Shown piece by piece: positions 7,164 through 16,100 of a stretch of 33,507 nt of DNA. This stretch comes from Candidatus Aenigmarchaeota archaeon LH_S4 (lineage in GTDB: Archaea > Aenigmatarchaeota > Aenigmatarchaeia > QMZS01), in NCBI GenBank assembly GCA_023659975.1, contig JAGXOI010000005.1:1-33507 (forward strand), in the 5' to 3' direction. Made by a program: the position numbers and the translations under genes. How positions within the stretch are numbered: the first letter of the stretch is position 1; every line of letters begins with the position of its first letter. The notes beneath the pieces were generated by a model that saw nothing but the letters and a program-made list of their open reading frames with translations, ran no database searches and was not told where the DNA came from.

Positions 7164-7349
7164 ATGGCGATTCTAAGACAGAAAGAAATTTCAAAAATGA
7201 AAAAAGAGGAATTATTAAAAAAGAAAAGAGAATTAGAGCTAGAATTGGCTAAGGAAAGGAGTAGTGCAGCAATTGGGGGGACAGTAAAGAATCCCGGCAG
7301 GTTAAAAGAAATCAAAAGAACTCTTGCGAGGATTAAATCTATAAAATGA
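7164..7349 (+). CDS. rpl29: Large-subunit ribosomal protein uL29
   Basis: 61 residues, an antiparallel helical hairpin at the peptide-exit side of the ribosome. LRQKEISKMKKEELLKK, the long charged helix and the final GRLKEIKRTLARIKS follow the uL29 pattern (..IR.M...EL...L.EL...L ... GR...IR..IAR). The stop overlaps the aIF1 start by four bases (ATGA), giving translational coupling. L29-SUI1 is a surviving fragment of the ancestral archaeal S10 operon order. Confidence 0.93.
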   Translation: MAILRQKEISKMKKEELLKKKRELELELAKERSSAAIGGTVKNPGRLKEIKRTLARIKSIK

Positions 7350-7654
7350 GTGAGATTTGTCCAATTTGTGGTTTGCCAAAGGAAATTTGTGTTTGTGAAA
7401 AAGCAGCCAGAGAAGAACAGAAAATTGTTATTTATACAATAGTTGGTAGATTCAAGAAAAAAATCAGTGCAATTTCTGGAATTGACCAGAAAAGAGTAGA
7501 TGTTAAACAACTATTAAAAAAATTCAAGCAAAAACTTGGCTGTGGTGGAACAATAAAAAACAATGAACTTTGGCTTCAGGGGAAACACAAAGAAAAACTG
7601 AAAGAACTACTTATGGAGGAGGGTTTCAAAAAAGAGCAGATTGAGATAAAATAA
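7346..7654 (+). CDS. Translation initiation factor aIF1 (SUI1)
   Basis: 102 residues. Binds the 30S P site and secures start-codon selection. Residues 1-18 form a small Cys motif, CPICGLPKEICVC, also found in many archaeal aIF1 proteins. The SUI1 core follows: strand KIVIYTIVGRFKKKISAISG, then VDVKQLLKKFKQKLGCGGTI with the conserved (K/R)KF...GCGGT loop, and the terminal LQGKHKEKLKELL...GF block. Coupled to rpl29 by a 4-bp overlap and followed 14 bp later by the primase gene. Confidence 0.93.
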   Translation: MSEICPICGLPKEICVCEKAAREEQKIVIYTIVGRFKKKISAISGIDQKRVDVKQLLKKFKQKLGCGGTIKNNELWLQGKHKEKLKELLMEEGFKKEQIEIK

Positions 7655-7668
7655 TTTCTCTTTTTCTT

Positions 7669-8910
7669 ATGGCATTAACTAAAGAACAGTTAGTTGGGTA
7701 TTATTCAAATGAGAAATTACAGGAAATTCTCTGGAATTTCGGGAAAAATAGGGAGTTTGTCGCAAGAAATATTGAAGGGCAGTATTTTAAAAGACCAAAT
7801 ATGCTTCTTTACCCAAAAGATGTTTTGAGGCAGGTGGAACTTGGAGCTGTTTCTTTTCACTGTTCTGTTGAGAGATGGAGAAACCCATTATTGGTAAATG
7901 AAAGAAATTATAATGAACAGAGAATTGGTTCTGATTGGGTTATTGATATTGATTCAGACAAAGGAATTGAGGAAGCAAAAATTGCTGCAAAACTTGTAAG
8001 AGATTTTCTGGATAAATATAAAGTTGGTTATTTGTTAAAGTTTTCTGGTAGAAGGGGTTTCCACTTCTGTGTTTTTTGGGAAAATTTTCCTGCAGAGATT
8101 AACTATAATAAGACAGAGAATTTATATCCAGAACTCCAAAAAATTTTGGCAAGTTTTTTAAGGGAGCAAATCAGAAACAATTTGTGGGCTGAGCTTGTAA
8201 AACATGCGGGATCAATAAAAGAATTAACAAATGGCAAAGCAATAGAGGGCATAGACCCCTTTAAATTTACTGAGGTTGAAAAAGATTGGAGTATAAGGCA
8301 TTTGTTTAGAGCTCCTTACTCCTTACACGAAAAAACCGGATTAGTTTCTATTTTAATAAAACCGGAAAACCTAGAAAATTTCAAGGTAGAAGATGCAAAA
8401 ATTGAGAAAGTAAAGTTTGAAGAAATTGAATTAAAGAGAGAAGATGCAACAAAATTAGTAGTTGACGCTTATGACTGGAGTGCAAAACAAAGAGAAAAAA
8501 CAGAATTAAAACCAAGAAAGGAAGTAGTATTATATAGGGGAAAAATCAGTCCTGAAAATTTTCCTCCATGCATTCAAAAAATTCTGAGTGGAATTCCTGA
8601 TGGTAGAAAGAGAAGCGTATTTACTTTGATAACTTTCTTGAAAAGTTGCAATTGGCCTATGGTAGAAATTGAAAAAACTGTTTTAGAATGGGGGAAGAAG
8701 GTTGGATTACAGGAAAATTATATAAAATCACAGTTAACTTGGCATAAAAAACAGAAAAAAAATATTTTATCCCCAAACTGCAAAAATGATCTATTCTATA
8801 AGGATATAGGAATATGCAAACCTTTACCCCTCTGCGAAAAAATAAAAAATCCAATTAATTTTGCAATTTTAAAAGTTTCCGGAAGAAAGAAGAAGAGGAG
8901 AAAGAAATAA
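7669..8910 (+). CDS. Fused DNA primase, PriS catalytic domain plus PriL Fe-S domain
   Basis: 413 residues. Makes RNA/DNA primers for replication. Normally archaea use two chains, PriS and PriL; here both essential parts are in one. PriS part (about 1-240): RPNMLLYPKD, the metal-binding Asp93 and Asp95 in WVIDIDSD, the nucleotide-binding SGRRGFHF (126-133, His132) and HLFRAPYSLHEKTGLVS (211-227). After a linker, residues 295-400 match the PriL C-terminal 4Fe-4S domain: PPC at 301, then Cys371, Cys383 and Cys389 with a helical core between and the terminal NPINFA. The PriL N-terminal domain is missing. Same design as the monomeric primase of Nanoarchaeum. Basic tail GRKKKRRKK. Confidence 0.9.
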   Translation: MALTKEQLVGYYSNEKLQEILWNFGKNREFVARNIEGQYFKRPNMLLYPKDVLRQVELGAVSFHCSVERWRNPLLVNERNYNEQRIGSDWVIDIDSDKGIEEAKIAAKLVRDFLDKYKVGYLLKFSGRRGFHFCVFWENFPAEINYNKTENLYPELQKILASFLREQIRNNLWAELVKHAGSIKELTNGKAIEGIDPFKFTEVEKDWSIRHLFRAPYSLHEKTGLVSILIKPENLENFKVEDAKIEKVKFEEIELKREDATKLVVDAYDWSAKQREKTELKPRKEVVLYRGKISPENFPPCIQKILSGIPDGRKRSVFTLITFLKSCNWPMVEIEKTVLEWGKKVGLQENYIKSQLTWHKKQKKNILSPNCKNDLFYKDIGICKPLPLCEKIKNPINFAILKVSGRKKKRRKK

Positions 8911-8912
8911 AA

Positions 8913-9116
8913 TGCGGCTGCCGGGATTTGAACCCGGGTCGCAGGCTGTTTCCAAGGTTTTATTTTTTTTTTTGGATTGAGGGTTTTTATCCTTATTAGC
9001 CAATTTCTCTGTTTGGGGTGCAGTTCTTGTTTTTTCAGAGAACAACCATTTCTAAAGGGTTGCGCCAATAAAAGCCTTGTGGGAAGCCCGAATCCTAACC
9101 ACTAGACTACAGCCGC
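8913..9116 (-). tRNA. tRNA-Gly(CCC), one intron
   Basis: The 5' exon 9116-9080 and 3' exon 8947-8913 join to a 72-nt cloverleaf: acceptor GCGGCTG/CAGCCGC, D arm GTCTAGTGGTTAGGAT, anticodon stem CGGGC/GCCTG with loop TTCCCAA (anticodon CCC), four-base variable region, T arm CCGGG-TTCAAAT-CCCGG, discriminator A. CCA is not encoded. The gene is divergent from rtcA, 26 bp away. Confidence 0.95.
8948..9079 (-). other. 132-nt tRNA-Gly intron at position 37/38
   Basis: The borders form a textbook bulge-helix-bulge: anticodon stem, 3-nt bulge CAC, central helix TTCC/GGAA, intron helix AAGG/CCTT, bulge ACA; cuts fall between the second and third bulge bases. The intron is long for an archaeal tRNA and is itself structured: hairpin CAACC/GGTTG and hairpin TTCTCTG/CAGAGAA with a 24-nt loop. 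That loop contains AAAAACAAGAACTGCAC (9034-9018), repeated at 32536-32552. Confidence 0.9.
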
Positions 9117-9142
9117 ATAAACAAATTATCTTAATTACTCTT

Positions 9143-10153
9143 ATGCTTGAGATAGATGGAAGTTATTTGGAAGGAGGAGGTCAGATTCTGAGAACATCTG
9201 TTGGTTTATCTGCTCTAACAAAAAATCCAATCCACATTTATAATATAAGAGCTAATAGGACTCCTCCTGGATTGAAAGTACAGCACCTCGCAGCAATTTC
9301 TGCTGTTGCTGAGCTTTTTGATGCAGAACTGAAAAATGCTTTTGTTGGCTCCAAAGAACTTTATTTCACTCCTAAAAAAATTTCACTAGATTTTCTGAAA
9401 ATCAAAATAAAAACTGCAGGTTCTGTTGGATTAGTTTTGCAGACAATTTTTCTTTCATCTGCAACAATAAACAAAAATTTGAAAATTGAAATAAGCGGAG
9501 GAGGAACTTTTGGAAAATGGGCTCCTTCTATTATTTATCTCCAGAAAGTTTTTTTACCTGTCCTAAATAAATTTGGATTTAAAGCAAGAGTAAAAATTCT
9601 AAAACATGGTTTTTACCCAAAGGGTGGGGCAAAAGTTGTTGCAGAAATTTTTCCTTCAAAACTAAAAGGTTTTTATATTGGAAGAAGAATAGAAAAAATT
9701 AATGGAATTTCAATTGCCTCGAAAAATTTAAGAAATGCGAAAGTTGCAGAGAGACAGGCAGAAAATGCAAAACAAATTTTAAATAAATTAAACCTTAACA
9801 CAGAAATTAAAAGCAAATATGTTTCTTCCCTCTCTATTGGAACAGGTATTGAATTATGGACAAATCAGACAATTTTTGGGGCAACTTCTCTTGGAGAATT
9901 AGGTAAGAAAGCAGAGGTCGTTGGAAAAGAAGTTGGTGAAAAATTGGTTGGGGAGATAAATTCTGGTGCAACAATTGATAACCACCTTGCAGATCAATTA
10001 ATTCCTTTTATGGCCCTAGCAGAGGGAAGTTCAGGTTACAAAGTTTCTGAATTAACAAACCATACAAAAACAAATATATGGGTTACTGAAAAATTTATTG
10101 ACAGAAAAATTAAAATTAAGAAAGTTGGTAGATTGTTTGAGGTTTTTATTTAA
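9143..10153 (+). CDS. rtcA: RNA 3'-terminal phosphate cyclase
   Basis: 336 residues. Converts RNA 3'-phosphate to a 2',3'-cyclic phosphate using ATP through a histidine-AMP intermediate. The frame is open from 9077, but that start lies inside tRNA-Gly; ATG 9143 gives the family N-terminus LEIDGSYLEGGGQILRTS. Also seen: RANRTPPGLKVQH, the GGGTFGKWAPS loop, the FYPKGGAKV strand, and near the C-terminus NHTKTNIWVTE with the catalytic His that is adenylated. Length matches the family (about 340). It lies between two intron-containing tRNA genes, and tRNA-intron removal generates the cyclic phosphate ends that this enzyme can make, so a tRNA-maturation role is tempting though unproven. Confidence 0.95.
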   Translation: MLEIDGSYLEGGGQILRTSVGLSALTKNPIHIYNIRANRTPPGLKVQHLAAISAVAELFDAELKNAFVGSKELYFTPKKISLDFLKIKIKTAGSVGLVLQTIFLSSATINKNLKIEISGGGTFGKWAPSIIYLQKVFLPVLNKFGFKARVKILKHGFYPKGGAKVVAEIFPSKLKGFYIGRRIEKINGISIASKNLRNAKVAERQAENAKQILNKLNLNTEIKSKYVSSLSIGTGIELWTNQTIFGATSLGELGKKAEVVGKEVGEKLVGEINSGATIDNHLADQLIPFMALAEGSSGYKVSELTNHTKTNIWVTEKFIDRKIKIKKVGRLFEVFI

Positions 10154-10155
10154 TT

Positions 10156-10410
10156 TTAAATTACCTTATAAACCTTATCATTTTCTCTCACAACTTCGTT
10201 TACTTTTAACCCTATAAACTCTCCAGATTTTGCGTTATCCACATTTTTGTGCTCTATTTGCATTGAATCAACTTTTTGCTGAAAATTTGTTTTGAAACCT
10301 TCTATGGATATACTATCGCCTACAGACAATTCTTTTTCCAGCTCGATTATACCTACACCTATTTTAGAGAAGTATTGTCTTACCTCCCCCACAAATTCTT
10401 TTTCTACCAT
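10156..10410 (-). CDS. EF-Tu domain-2-like small beta-barrel protein
   Basis: 84 residues, a single translation-factor-type beta barrel (EF-Tu domain 2 fold) without a GTPase domain. GEVRQYFSKIGVGIIELEKE, LSVGDSISIEG, VDSMQIEHKNVDNAKSGEFI and GLKVNEVVRENDKVYKV follow the order of the barrel, including the MQ...(V)..A..G..(V/I)G(I/L) block of EF-Tu/IF2. Such stand-alone archaeal proteins are often annotated translation elongation factor-like; their role is unknown. Convergent with rtcA (2-bp gap), followed 27 bp after its start by tRNA-Glu. Confidence 0.75.
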   Translation of the reverse strand: MVEKEFVGEVRQYFSKIGVGIIELEKELSVGDSISIEGFKTNFQQKVDSMQIEHKNVDNAKSGEFIGLKVNEVVRENDKVYKVI

Positions 10411-10451
10411 AATAATAAGGCTTTATTATAAAATATTTGCCCCTGCCGGGA

Positions 10452-10492
10452 TTTCCAAACATCTTTTCTTTTTCTAAAAGAAAAGGGATGCC
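10452..10492 (-). other. tRNA-Glu intron 3, T loop 59/60 (41 nt)
   Basis: Inserted between TTCAAA and the last T of the T loop. Central helix TTCA/TGGA, bulges AAG and AAT, intron stem GCATC/GATGT capped by a CTTTTC/GAAAAG hairpin. Confidence 0.85.
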
Positions 10493-10513
10493 TTTGAACC
10501 CGAGTCTCTGGCT

Positions 10514-10552
10514 TTCTCTTCAATTTAAATTTTAGGTTTTCTAAAGGCTAAC
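10514..10552 (-). other. tRNA-Glu intron 2, anticodon loop 37/38 (39 nt)
   Basis: Anticodon stem CTGGC/GCCAG, bulge CGG, central helix CTCT/AGAG, bulge AAA: the canonical site and a good bulge-helix-bulge. Confidence 0.88.
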
Positions 10553-10568
10553 CGAGAGGCCAGTATCC

Positions 10569-10621
10569 ATAACCCTCTCCTCTTCCTTAATTTTTTTTTA
10601 TTTTCTAAAGAAAGAAGGGTT
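10569..10621 (-). other. tRNA-Glu intron 1, D loop (about 53 nt)
   Basis: Sits between GTGGCCA and GGAT of the D arm. Ends pair as AACCCT/AGGGTT. The bulge-helix-bulge is relaxed and the cut sites could be off by one or two bases. Confidence 0.75.
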
Positions 10622-10671
10622 TGGCCACTAGACTACAGGGGCATAACAAATTAATAAAAATAATCTAAATT

Positions 10672-11181
10672 ATGATATCCCTTTTCTCTGGCTCAATATT
10701 TTCTGATTATCTCTATTATTTGATCCCCTTTATATTCACCTTTGCCCTTGTATTTGGTGTTCTTGCGATTTCAAATGCATTTAAAAATCAGAAAAATGTT
10801 AATGCAATGATTGCCATAGCAATTGCTTTATTTGCAACTATCTACCCTCCTTATACAAAAATTTTATATAACTGGCTCCCTTATCTTTGTATTTTGTTTA
10901 TTGTAATTTTTGTAATCTCAATGTTGAAGGATCTGTTTGTTAAAAGTGAAAAATCCCAAGATAAAAGTGAAAACTCACAACAGAGTTGGCCAGTTTTAAT
11001 TACAGTTGCTATTTTATTTTTGGTTTTTATGTTTGTTTCACCTTCAATTCCTTTACCAAACAGTTCATTGATTTCTTCCGAAGATCTTTTGCTTATTATT
11101 GGACTAGCTTTTATAGCAATAATAATGATTGTTGGCTCAAAAGTAAAATTAGATACTTCAGAAAATAAATCAGAAAAGTAA
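10672..11181 (+). CDS. Small multi-pass membrane protein, unknown function
   Basis: 169 residues. Four to five hydrophobic helices: about 12-34, 43-60, 65-85, 108-126 and 136-155, with a hydrophilic KSEKSQDKSENSQQS loop between the third and fourth and a charged tail. No recognised motif. Divergent from tRNA-Glu (29-bp gap) and convergent with radA (4-bp gap), so it is probably transcribed alone. Confidence 0.65.
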   Translation: MISLFSGSIFSDYLYYLIPFIFTFALVFGVLAISNAFKNQKNVNAMIAIAIALFATIYPPYTKILYNWLPYLCILFIVIFVISMLKDLFVKSEKSQDKSENSQQSWPVLITVAILFLVFMFVSPSIPLPNSSLISSEDLLLIIGLAFIAIIMIVGSKVKLDTSENKSEK

Positions 11182-11185
11182 GAGG

Positions 11186-12121
11186 TTAGTCTCTAATCCC
11201 CTCTTCAGTAACTTTAAAAATTGTTTCTGCATCTGGCAGGCAAGGAGAATCTATCAATTTTACGATTCTTTTTTGTTCCCTACTTTTTCTTAAATATAAT
11301 CTGAAGGTTGCGGCATGCCCAAGTACGTTTCCTCCAATTGGCCTTGTTGGGTCCCCGAACATCATCGCAGGGTCAGACAACACCTGATTTGTTACATAAA
11401 CTGCAAGATTGTAAACTTCAGAAAGTTTCTGCAACTCATGTAAATGTCTGTTCAATTTTTGCTGTCTTGGTGCCAGCTCCCCTCTCCCAGAATAATCACT
11501 TCTAAACATAGAAGTTAAGGAATCCACAACAAGAAGTTTAACATTTTTTTCTTTAATTATATCCTTTACTTTGTCTACAAGTAAAATCTGGTGGTCTGAA
11601 TTATAAGCTCTACCAATGGAGATATTCTTTAAAGTTTTCTCAGGATCTAAACCCAAAGCTGTAGATATTTGCTGGATTCTCTCTGGCCTGAATGTATTTT
11701 CTGTATCAATAAAAAGTGCTGTTCCCCCTAAACCACCTTTTTCTTTTGGCAACTGGGCATTAACTGCTAACTGGAAAGCCAGTTGTGATTTTGAAGAACC
11801 AAAAGCTCCGTGAGCCTCTGTAATTGCCCCTGTTTCTATTCCACCACCGAGTAACTTGTCTAAATTCTTGGAGCCTGTAGTAAGTTTTCCCACTTGTTTT
11901 CTTTTTTCATAGATCTTATCAGCACTCTCAAACCCCATCTCAACAGCACTTCTCGCAGATTCAATAACTTTCTCTGCGGTTCCTTCCCCAACATCAATTG
12001 CATCGCAGATTTCCCCTACAGAAGCAGCAGCAATAGCCATCAAATCCTCATAACCTGCCTCTTTCAGTTTTTCAGCAGTTTTCTCTCCAACTCCAGCAAG
12101 ATTTTTTAGTTCTTTCACCAT
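11186..12121 (-). CDS. radA: DNA repair and recombination protein RadA
   Basis: 311 residues. Archaeal RecA/Rad51-type strand-exchange ATPase. Helix-hairpin-helix N-domain at 7-60 ([20 protein letters not shown]), polymerisation motif region, ATPase core with [13 protein letters not shown], Walker B LLVVDSLT, and the L1/L2 region ending [20 protein letters not shown]. The Walker A loop reads GAFGSSKS (105-112) where archaeal RadA has GEFGSGKT: the Gly before the invariant Lys is Ser. Everything else is well conserved, so the protein is probably active with an altered P-loop, as may be normal in this lineage. Single gene, start ATG 12121. Confidence 0.95.
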   Translation of the reverse strand: MVKELKNLAGVGEKTAEKLKEAGYEDLMAIAAASVGEICDAIDVGEGTAEKVIESARSAVEMGFESADKIYEKRKQVGKLTTGSKNLDKLLGGGIETGAITEAHGAFGSSKSQLAFQLAVNAQLPKEKGGLGGTALFIDTENTFRPERIQQISTALGLDPEKTLKNISIGRAYNSDHQILLVDKVKDIIKEKNVKLLVVDSLTSMFRSDYSGRGELAPRQQKLNRHLHELQKLSEVYNLAVYVTNQVLSDPAMMFGDPTRPIGGNVLGHAATFRLYLRKSREQKRIVKLIDSPCLPDAETIFKVTEEGIRD

Positions 12122-12163
12122 AATCTAATAAAATTATAAATAAAAGGAAAGTTTTTATCCTTT

Positions 12164-13129
12164 CTAAAACCTAAAAATATAAAATAAAATATAAGAAAAA
12201 ACTCCAGAAAGTGGAGAAAGCAGAATTCCCCTGAGAAACTCAAGAATAACCCAGAGTGTAAGGCTCATTATTAAAGGAAACCAGGCAAGAAAAGCCTTTA
12301 GTAATAAAGAATTTTCAACCCCTTGGGAAATAACAGAACTTAAATTAAGTTCATCAAGTTTTATTGGCTCAACTCTTTCTTCTAAATTCTCTCTTATTTT
12401 ATTTTCCATCGCTAAATATTGCTCTTCTGTTAAATTTGGATACTGTTCTCTTATTTTATTCATTTGCTCATCTATAAATTTATCAGTAAAATTTCCGCTG
12501 ATTATCTGGTTGTTGAAATTTGAGGTCTCTGCTTTAAAAATATTTGATATACTAGAGATTGTGTTATTTAAAAAGAGTTGCTGGTAACTATCATTAACAG
12601 AGAATGAGACAAATGAACCCAAAAAAACAAATAAAAATAAAACAAACAAAGCTTTGGAAACCGCATTACTTCCTACCCTGAATTTCTTCCATTTTTTTAA
12701 TTCCTGTTTATAAGTTTCTCCAAGAGGAATTACATACAAACTTGAGATAAAAAGACCAAGAGCAAAGAACAGAAATAAAACTGAGAAATTAAACAAAAAT
12801 CCGGAGCAGAGAATCGGGATTATCAAAAAATATTTTAATTTATCCAACTTTTTAACTGCTAAATAAGATAAACCTAAACAGAATATAATTAGACCTAAGA
12901 TTGTAGTTAAAATTCCAGTTGAAACAAAAACTTCAAAAATAGAATGCTCCTGTATCCCTAAAGTGAACAATTCTATAAAATTGGCTTGTAGTAAAGTTAA
13001 TGAATTCAGACTAACCCCACCTAGATAAATAATACAAAATCCAACAAAAAACAGAACAGAAACAAAAACAAATTTTGGTAGTTCAGCATTTATATTTTTT
13101 TCATACTCTTCTTCCACTTTACTCTCCAT
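12164..13129 (-). CDS. Polytopic membrane protein, unknown, coupled to surface subtilase
   Basis: 321 residues. Hydrophobic segments at about 18-42, 68-92, 98-133 (two helices), 158-180, 276-298 and 302-320. Between the fifth and sixth lies an external loop of about 95 residues with several Asn-X-Ser/Thr sites and an Asn/Glu-rich helical stretch (DKFIDEQMNKIREQYPNLTE). No family recognised. Its ATG lies 11 bp inside the end of the 2182-residue protease gene, so the two are translationally coupled; it could assist export or anchoring of that protein, an inference from the overlap only. Confidence 0.65.
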   Translation of the reverse strand: MESKVEEEYEKNINAELPKFVFVSVLFFVGFCIIYLGGVSLNSLTLLQANFIELFTLGIQEHSIFEVFVSTGILTTILGLIIFCLGLSYLAVKKLDKLKYFLIIPILCSGFLFNFSVLFLFFALGLFISSLYVIPLGETYKQELKKWKKFRVGSNAVSKALFVLFLFVFLGSFVSFSVNDSYQQLFLNNTISSISNIFKAETSNFNNQIISGNFTDKFIDEQMNKIREQYPNLTEEQYLAMENKIRENLEERVEPIKLDELNLSSVISQGVENSLLLKAFLAWFPLIMSLTLWVILEFLRGILLSPLSGVFSYILFYIFRF

Positions 13130-16100
13130 ATTTTTTCTTTTTTAAATCATCATAATACTTCCTCCACTCTGACAATTTTTGCTCCCTTACTTTTTCCTCT
13201 TCACTCTTACCCTTTCTAAATTTCTTAAATAGCCCTCTTATTTTATCCTCAAAATTACTTTTCCTACTTTGTGCTATATAACCTTTACCGGGCAGGTAAC
13301 CTTTCTTTGGTAAAAATGTGTAAAATACTATTATCCCTACAAGAGCAACTACAAAAATAACTATTACAATAATAAGGAGTTTGGAGGTACCTTTCCTTTT
13401 CTCTAAATTCTCAAGGTCTGCTGAAAGAGAATTCAAATCAACTGGCAAGGAATCTATCAAAGTTTTTGCTTCAATATATTTCCCCTGCTCAATATAATCT
13501 TTTATCTGATTTAGGGTCTGGTTTGCATTTATAATTTCAGATTCAATACCAGAAATATTTTTTCCTTCATTTTTTGCTTTTTCAAATTCCTCGAGAAGAG
13601 ATTGAAATTCTAAACTCAAATTTTCATAATCTTCTTTTATTTTGAGTTTCTCTTCTTCACAAGGCAAAATTATTAAATTGAATTTCTTTGTGAAATTTTT
13701 CTCATCAGAAATTATTTTTAAAGTTTTTTCTTTTACTCCAATTTCCTCATTTTTAGAAATTGAGAAATTCATTTCATATTCTTTTTCTGTGTTTTTAGAC
13801 AAATTAATTTTTGCTGAGGGGATTATAGTTATACCAGATAATTCAGGGTATAAATTGTGTAACTTTCTTTCACCTATATTTTTTATTTTGAATTTTTTTG
13901 TTAACTGCTCTCCCTGTGTAATTGTTACATTTGTTAGATTTATAAATTCAATAGAGAGTTTATAAACAGTTAAAGTAATTGATTTTGTTTTGTTTTTCTC
14001 ATCAGAAATTGCTTTTAAAGTTAAAGAATAGTCTTTTGCTTCAAAATCCTCAGGAATTGAAAAATGTATCTCAAAATTAAGAGTGGAGTCCACAGATAAA
14101 TCTCTTTCAGTTGTTGGTGTAATTGAATAATAACTTGAATTTAGCCCTATTAATTTTAAAGATAAATCGTGCAGTTTTGCATCTCCTGTATTTTTTATTT
14201 TTACATCCAAATCAGCACTCCCACCCTGATTAATTGTAAGTGTTGAAGAGGTTGGTTTCTCAAATGAGAGATCATAGTTTGTTGTGGGAGTCTCATTACC
14301 ATCCCCACCATCTCCATCTGAAGGAGGACTTGTTATTGTTATTTCACCAATTTTTTTAAAATCAGAATATATATTAGTTGCATTTTCAACATCAGACAAC
14401 CTTATGTAAATAGATCTATCTCCAGTAGAACTACATTCAAATCCAGAAGCAGAATAGGTTTCTGAACCACCATCCTCTATTGTTTCATCTTCATCTGCAG
14501 TTTTTACTGTATCACAAACTTTAATTTTAATTTTATCTATAAAAGCATCCCAATCTCCAGTGTTTTCAACATCTACATGAACAGTAAAACTTTTATTAAC
14601 TTCTTTTGAATCTGGGGTATCTTCACCTAGAGAAGCAACTAAATTTCCATATTTAACTACAACATTCTGTTCTTTAGTTTTGTTAAATCTTCCATCGGCA
14701 GAGTAAGTAGTTATGTTTATTGTGTAAGTTCCTTTTTGGGTCCCATTTAAAGTAAAATTTGTCTGGTTCCATTCTCCTCCAGTTAAATTTCCAATTAAAA
14801 CACATTTTGGAGTCTGGTTTTTTATTTCATCTGGCAACTCCAAACAAACCGTAACATTATCTGCACTTAAGTTTCCTAGTTTAGAGACATTTACTTCAAA
14901 GTCAAAAGGATACCCTCTAACTATTTGGCCTAAATCACTTATCACATTTAAATTCAGATTATTTAATAGTTCAAAAGTCAAATTTATATCAGCGATATTT
15001 CCTGCATCATCCAACAAAATATTGTTTGTTGGATTATAAATGATCGTATAATTCTTTCCTTCGGTTAAATTTGTTGTGTTTATCATTCCGGAAAACAAAC
15101 CATTTGAAACATCAAAAGTTAAATTCTGTAAATCCTGTGAATTATTTGTTGAATTCACTAAAGTTAAATTATAAGAAGAGTTCCAAAATTTATCAACGGT
15201 CTGGTTGTCAAAGAAATAAACAGAAAAATTTATCTGGGTTGAGTTATCTGATTCAAGATAATAAACTGGTGAACTTAATCTAGGCAAAGTTTTGTTTGTA
15301 ACAGTTAGATTTAAAGTCAAGTTCAAATAATTAAAAGGCTGACCATTGGAAGAATTTAAATAAATCCAGCCAGAATAATTTCCCGTAGCATTTGGTGAAA
15401 AAACAGTTATATCTAGAATTTTAGAACTTCCTGCTGTAATATTTCTTGGTTCAGAGATAGTTATATTTAATTCACTAAAACTACTATTAGAAATAGTTAA
15501 GTTCTCTAACTTTGAAGTTCCAGTATTATTTACAACAAATAATAAACTCTTTGTCTGATTTAGATTTATAAACAAATTTCTTGTTGTATTGTAAGTTTCT
15601 GTTTCCCCAGCACTTAAACTCTGGTTTCCAATAAAGTAATTTTCCTTCCAGTTTGGCCTGAGTTTTAAAATTGGTGTATCAGACATTATGGTTAAAGGAA
15701 TTTTCATTGTTGGTTTATGAGAAATAATGCTTATTTCTGAAGTATAGTTTCCATCTGTAATCTCTGTTGGTGGAGAAGTTACAGTAAGGGTAACATTAGA
15801 ATAATCTGATGTTAAATTTCCCAACTTTGTGAAATTATTTCCTGATAAATGTATTGTTAAATTATAAGTGAAATTTGTTGTCTGGTTTGTGTTGTTAATT
15901 TTTACTTTCCAATTACCTTCTGTTATTTCGGTACTTGAAATAGTTTCTGTTCCATTTGTTGTTTTGTTTGATTCTACTAAACTATCTGTTGAATTATAAA
16001 GAGATAAATTAATATCCTCTTCTGCATTGGAAATTAGGGAAATATTTATTGAACTAACAGAGTTATCAACATAAAAACTCCACTCTTTTTCTGTTCTATT

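Larger units (their letters stand above)
10438..10642 (-). tRNA. tRNA-Glu(CUC), three introns
   Basis: Four exons (10642-10622, 10568-10553, 10513-10493, 10451-10438) join to a 72-nt cloverleaf: acceptor GCCCCTG/CAGGGGC, D arm GTCTAGTGGCCA+GGAT, anticodon stem CTGGC/GCCAG with loop CTCTCGA (anticodon CTC), variable region AGAC, T arm TCGGG-TTCAAAT-CCCGG with one G-U pair, discriminator A. No encoded CCA. All stems pair only after removal of the three introns. Confidence 0.9.

Noticed and set aside
8796-9068. 90-codon minus-strand frame across the tRNA-Gly gene
   Set aside because: It covers the tRNA exons and intron and the end of the primase gene; a shadow frame.
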